Positions 62,754 to 64,000 of a DNA stretch of 64,000 bases are shown piece by piece. A program made the translations under genes and the position numbers. The notes beneath the pieces were generated by a model that had not been told where the DNA came from, searched no databases, and was given only the letters and a program-made list of their open reading frames with translations. The stretch's first letter is position 1; each line of letters starts with the position of its first letter. The stretch is from Acetatifactor aquisgranensis (GTDB lineage: Bacteria > Bacillota > Clostridia > Lachnospirales > Lachnospiraceae). The stretch spans positions 62,001-126,000 of the forward strand of contig NZ_CALPDH010000013.1 in NCBI RefSeq assembly GCF_943193215.1, written 5' to 3'.

Positions 62754-63308
62754 TTAATTTACCCCCCCGAGCCTTAAGCCCTCATACTGGGGCAGGAACC
62801 TGTACTCTTCCTTCAAAATGCCATACCACTTCAATGTCTTGAATCCTCCTTTCAGATATATATGTTTTCTGGACGTGCCCTCATATACAAAGCCACATCT
62901 CTCATACAGGCGAATCGCCTTTGTGTTCTCCGACAGCACATTCAGGTATACCCTTTCCAACATCCAGTCCCGAAAGGAAATCGTCAGGAGCTGGTGCGTA
63001 GCATCTGTGGCTATCCCCTTACCTTGAGCGCATCTGCGCAAGCTGATGGCATATTCGCCATGCCTGTCGCGCAGGCTGATGTCTTTTAGGCTGATAGTCC
63101 CCAAATACTCATTCTGCTCACTGGCAATGGCAAAGTGTATGCTGCTCCCATCTGCCATGAGGTATTGCGCGTTCTCTATAAATGATTTTGCATCATCAAG
63201 GGTCTTGGACATCATGTCCGTCTGGAATCCTGCCTGGATATCGGGGTCATGCATCCACTCCAGCATTCCCTCTGCGTCTTTCAGACTAAGTTCACGTAGA
63301 TGAATCAT
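62754..63308 (-). CDS. GNAT family N-acetyltransferase, RimJ-like
   Basis: 184 aa. The GNAT acetyl-CoA pattern (EYAISLRRCAQGKGIATDATHQLLTISF, with ERVYLNVLSENTKAIRLYERCGF) is clear. Closely matches the acetyltransferase_3 group, which may act on amino-sugar nucleotides, like PseH. It ends in a G7 run. It overlaps the glycosyltransferase stop by 17 bases, coupling the two. Confidence 0.87.
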   Translation of the reverse strand: MIHLRELSLKDAEGMLEWMHDPDIQAGFQTDMMSKTLDDAKSFIENAQYLMADGSSIHFAIASEQNEYLGTISLKDISLRDRHGEYAISLRRCAQGKGIATDATHQLLTISFRDWMLERVYLNVLSENTKAIRLYERCGFVYEGTSRKHIYLKGGFKTLKWYGILKEEYRFLPQYEGLRLGGVN

Positions 63309-64000
63309 CTTCCGCCCCCTTCATGCTCTCTTCTATAATATAAGGAGGACGATTCCGAGAGGCGTCAAATGCACGCCACAGATATCCTCCTAAGATGCCT
63401 AATGTAAGCATGATTATGCCGAAACTGAATAGATTGAACATAAATAACGTTGTCCATCCACTTACATCAATAGCCCCTGCCAGTTTGCACGTCAGCACTA
63501 CTATGGCCCATATTACGGCTCCGATGCAGGAGAAAGTGCCTATCCCAGAAACGATTGCGATGGGCAAGGTAGAAAAACTGAATAACGTATCCGCCACCAG
63601 ACGCAACTTCTTTTTCAAAGTCCATTTGCTGCTCCCAATCTCCCTGGCAAGTCGTGTATAATATACCTGTCCGGTTTTAAAGCCGCTCCACAAAATCTGT
63701 CCGGTCAGGGCGCTGTTCTTTTCATCCAGCTGCGTCAAAACTTGGATGACTTTCCGATCCAGCAGATAGACATCAAAACCTCCCCTGGGCATCTGGGGCA
63801 GCGCGGTCTTCCTTACCAGCCAGTAATACAGATTGGCGAAAAGGGTCTGCCCTTTGCCCTCCTGGCGGTCTTTCCGGACTGCCAAAACGACATTCTTGCC
63901 TTTCCTCCATTGTTCCGCCATTTCCAATATAAGCTCTGTGGGTTCCTGCAAATCCGCTGCTTTTACTACGGCACAGTCCCCAGTACATTGTGCCAGGCCA
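63292..64000 (-). CDS. GtrB-like glycosyltransferase, cut by the window edge
   Basis: C-terminal part only, about 235 codons visible; the start lies beyond the window. The upstream frame reads AVVKAADLQEPTELI, the DxD-bearing stretch of GT2/GtrB, and the C-terminal part has two membrane segments. It should transfer a sugar to undecaprenyl phosphate, working with GtrA at the other end of the operon. Confidence 0.85.
   Translation of the reverse strand, partial: GLAQCTGDCAVVKAADLQEPTELILEMAEQWRKGKNVVLAVRKDRQEGKGQTLFANLYYWLVRKTALPQMPRGGFDVYLLDRKVIQVLTQLDEKNSALTGQILWSGFKTGQVYYTRLAREIGSSKWTLKKKLRLVADTLFSFSTLPIAIVSGIGTFSCIGAVIWAIVVLTCKLAGAIDVSGWTTLFMFNLFSFGIIMLTLGILGGYLWRAFDASRNRPPYIIEESMKGAEDDSST

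Overview
The window looks like a chromosomal segment of a spore-forming Clostridia member, most likely a Lachnospiraceae (clostridial cluster XIVa). The pointers are a close homologue of the Spo0A DNA-binding domain, the cdaA-cdaR-glmM operon, a comF-yvyF pair, a DUF3048 lipoprotein and several AAA-ATPase-like/DUF1703 proteins, which are abundant in that family. No database search was run; every family name comes from motif reading.

Region 1 (1-9.5 kb, conserved core, moderately GC-rich). On the plus strand: ComF-type phosphoribosyltransferase, YvyF, two membrane proteins, diadenylate cyclase CdaA, its regulator CdaR, GlmM and an HPr. A convergent DUF3048 lipoprotein shares a terminator with the HPr gene. 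A GtrB/DPM1-like glycosyltransferase and a stand-alone Spo0A C-terminal domain follow.

Region 2 (9.5-32.4 kb, plus strand) is an exopolysaccharide locus. It holds a possibly split membrane protein, two phosphoglycosyl transferases that start lipid-linked glycans (a polytopic WbaP type and a small PglC type), a Wzz-like protein whose tail resembles an inactive tyrosine-kinase domain, an EpsG-like polymerase, a PglF-like 4,6-dehydratase, an SDR epimerase, about eight glycosyltransferases, a secreted glucosaminidase and a lipoprotein. No Wzx flippase is present. An AT-rich three-gene cassette ending in a SecB-like chaperone interrupts it at 29.6-31.4 kb, with its own promoter and a perfect 19-bp palindrome.

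Region 3 (32.3-37.3 kb) is a junction zone: one AAA/DUF1703 gene, a truncated AlbA_2 (Schlafen-type) protein, a decayed IS256-type transposase, and a minus-strand pair of an AAA15/AAA21-type ATPase with a Toprim-like partner that resembles an anti-phage defence module.

Region 4 (37.5-53.8 kb, minus strand, AT-rich except near wecB/wecC) is one tightly coupled operon. It reads WecB, WecC (UDP-ManNAcA synthesis), ABC permease and ATPase, a coiled-coil protein, CgeB-like glycosyltransferases around an FkbM methyltransferase, a DUF6270 protein, a heparinase-like lipoprotein, a glycosyltransferase and a radical SAM/SPASM protein. The likely product is an ABC-exported surface glycan containing ManNAcA. 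Three genes carry C7-C8 tracts beside a shared beta-sandwich-like module, and two of the three are out of frame, so phase variation (or sequencing error) is possible.

Region 5 (54-59.4 kb) has two tandem AAA/DUF1703 paralogues, a small protein, three unrecognised coupled ORFs and a fragment of another DUF1703 gene. Region 6 (59.3-64 kb, minus) makes a dTDP-3-amino-3,6-dideoxyhexose: a GtrB-like glycosyltransferase cut by the window edge, GNAT, MaoC, a left-handed beta-helix acyltransferase, an FdtA/QdtA ketoisomerase, a DegT-family aminotransferase and GtrA.
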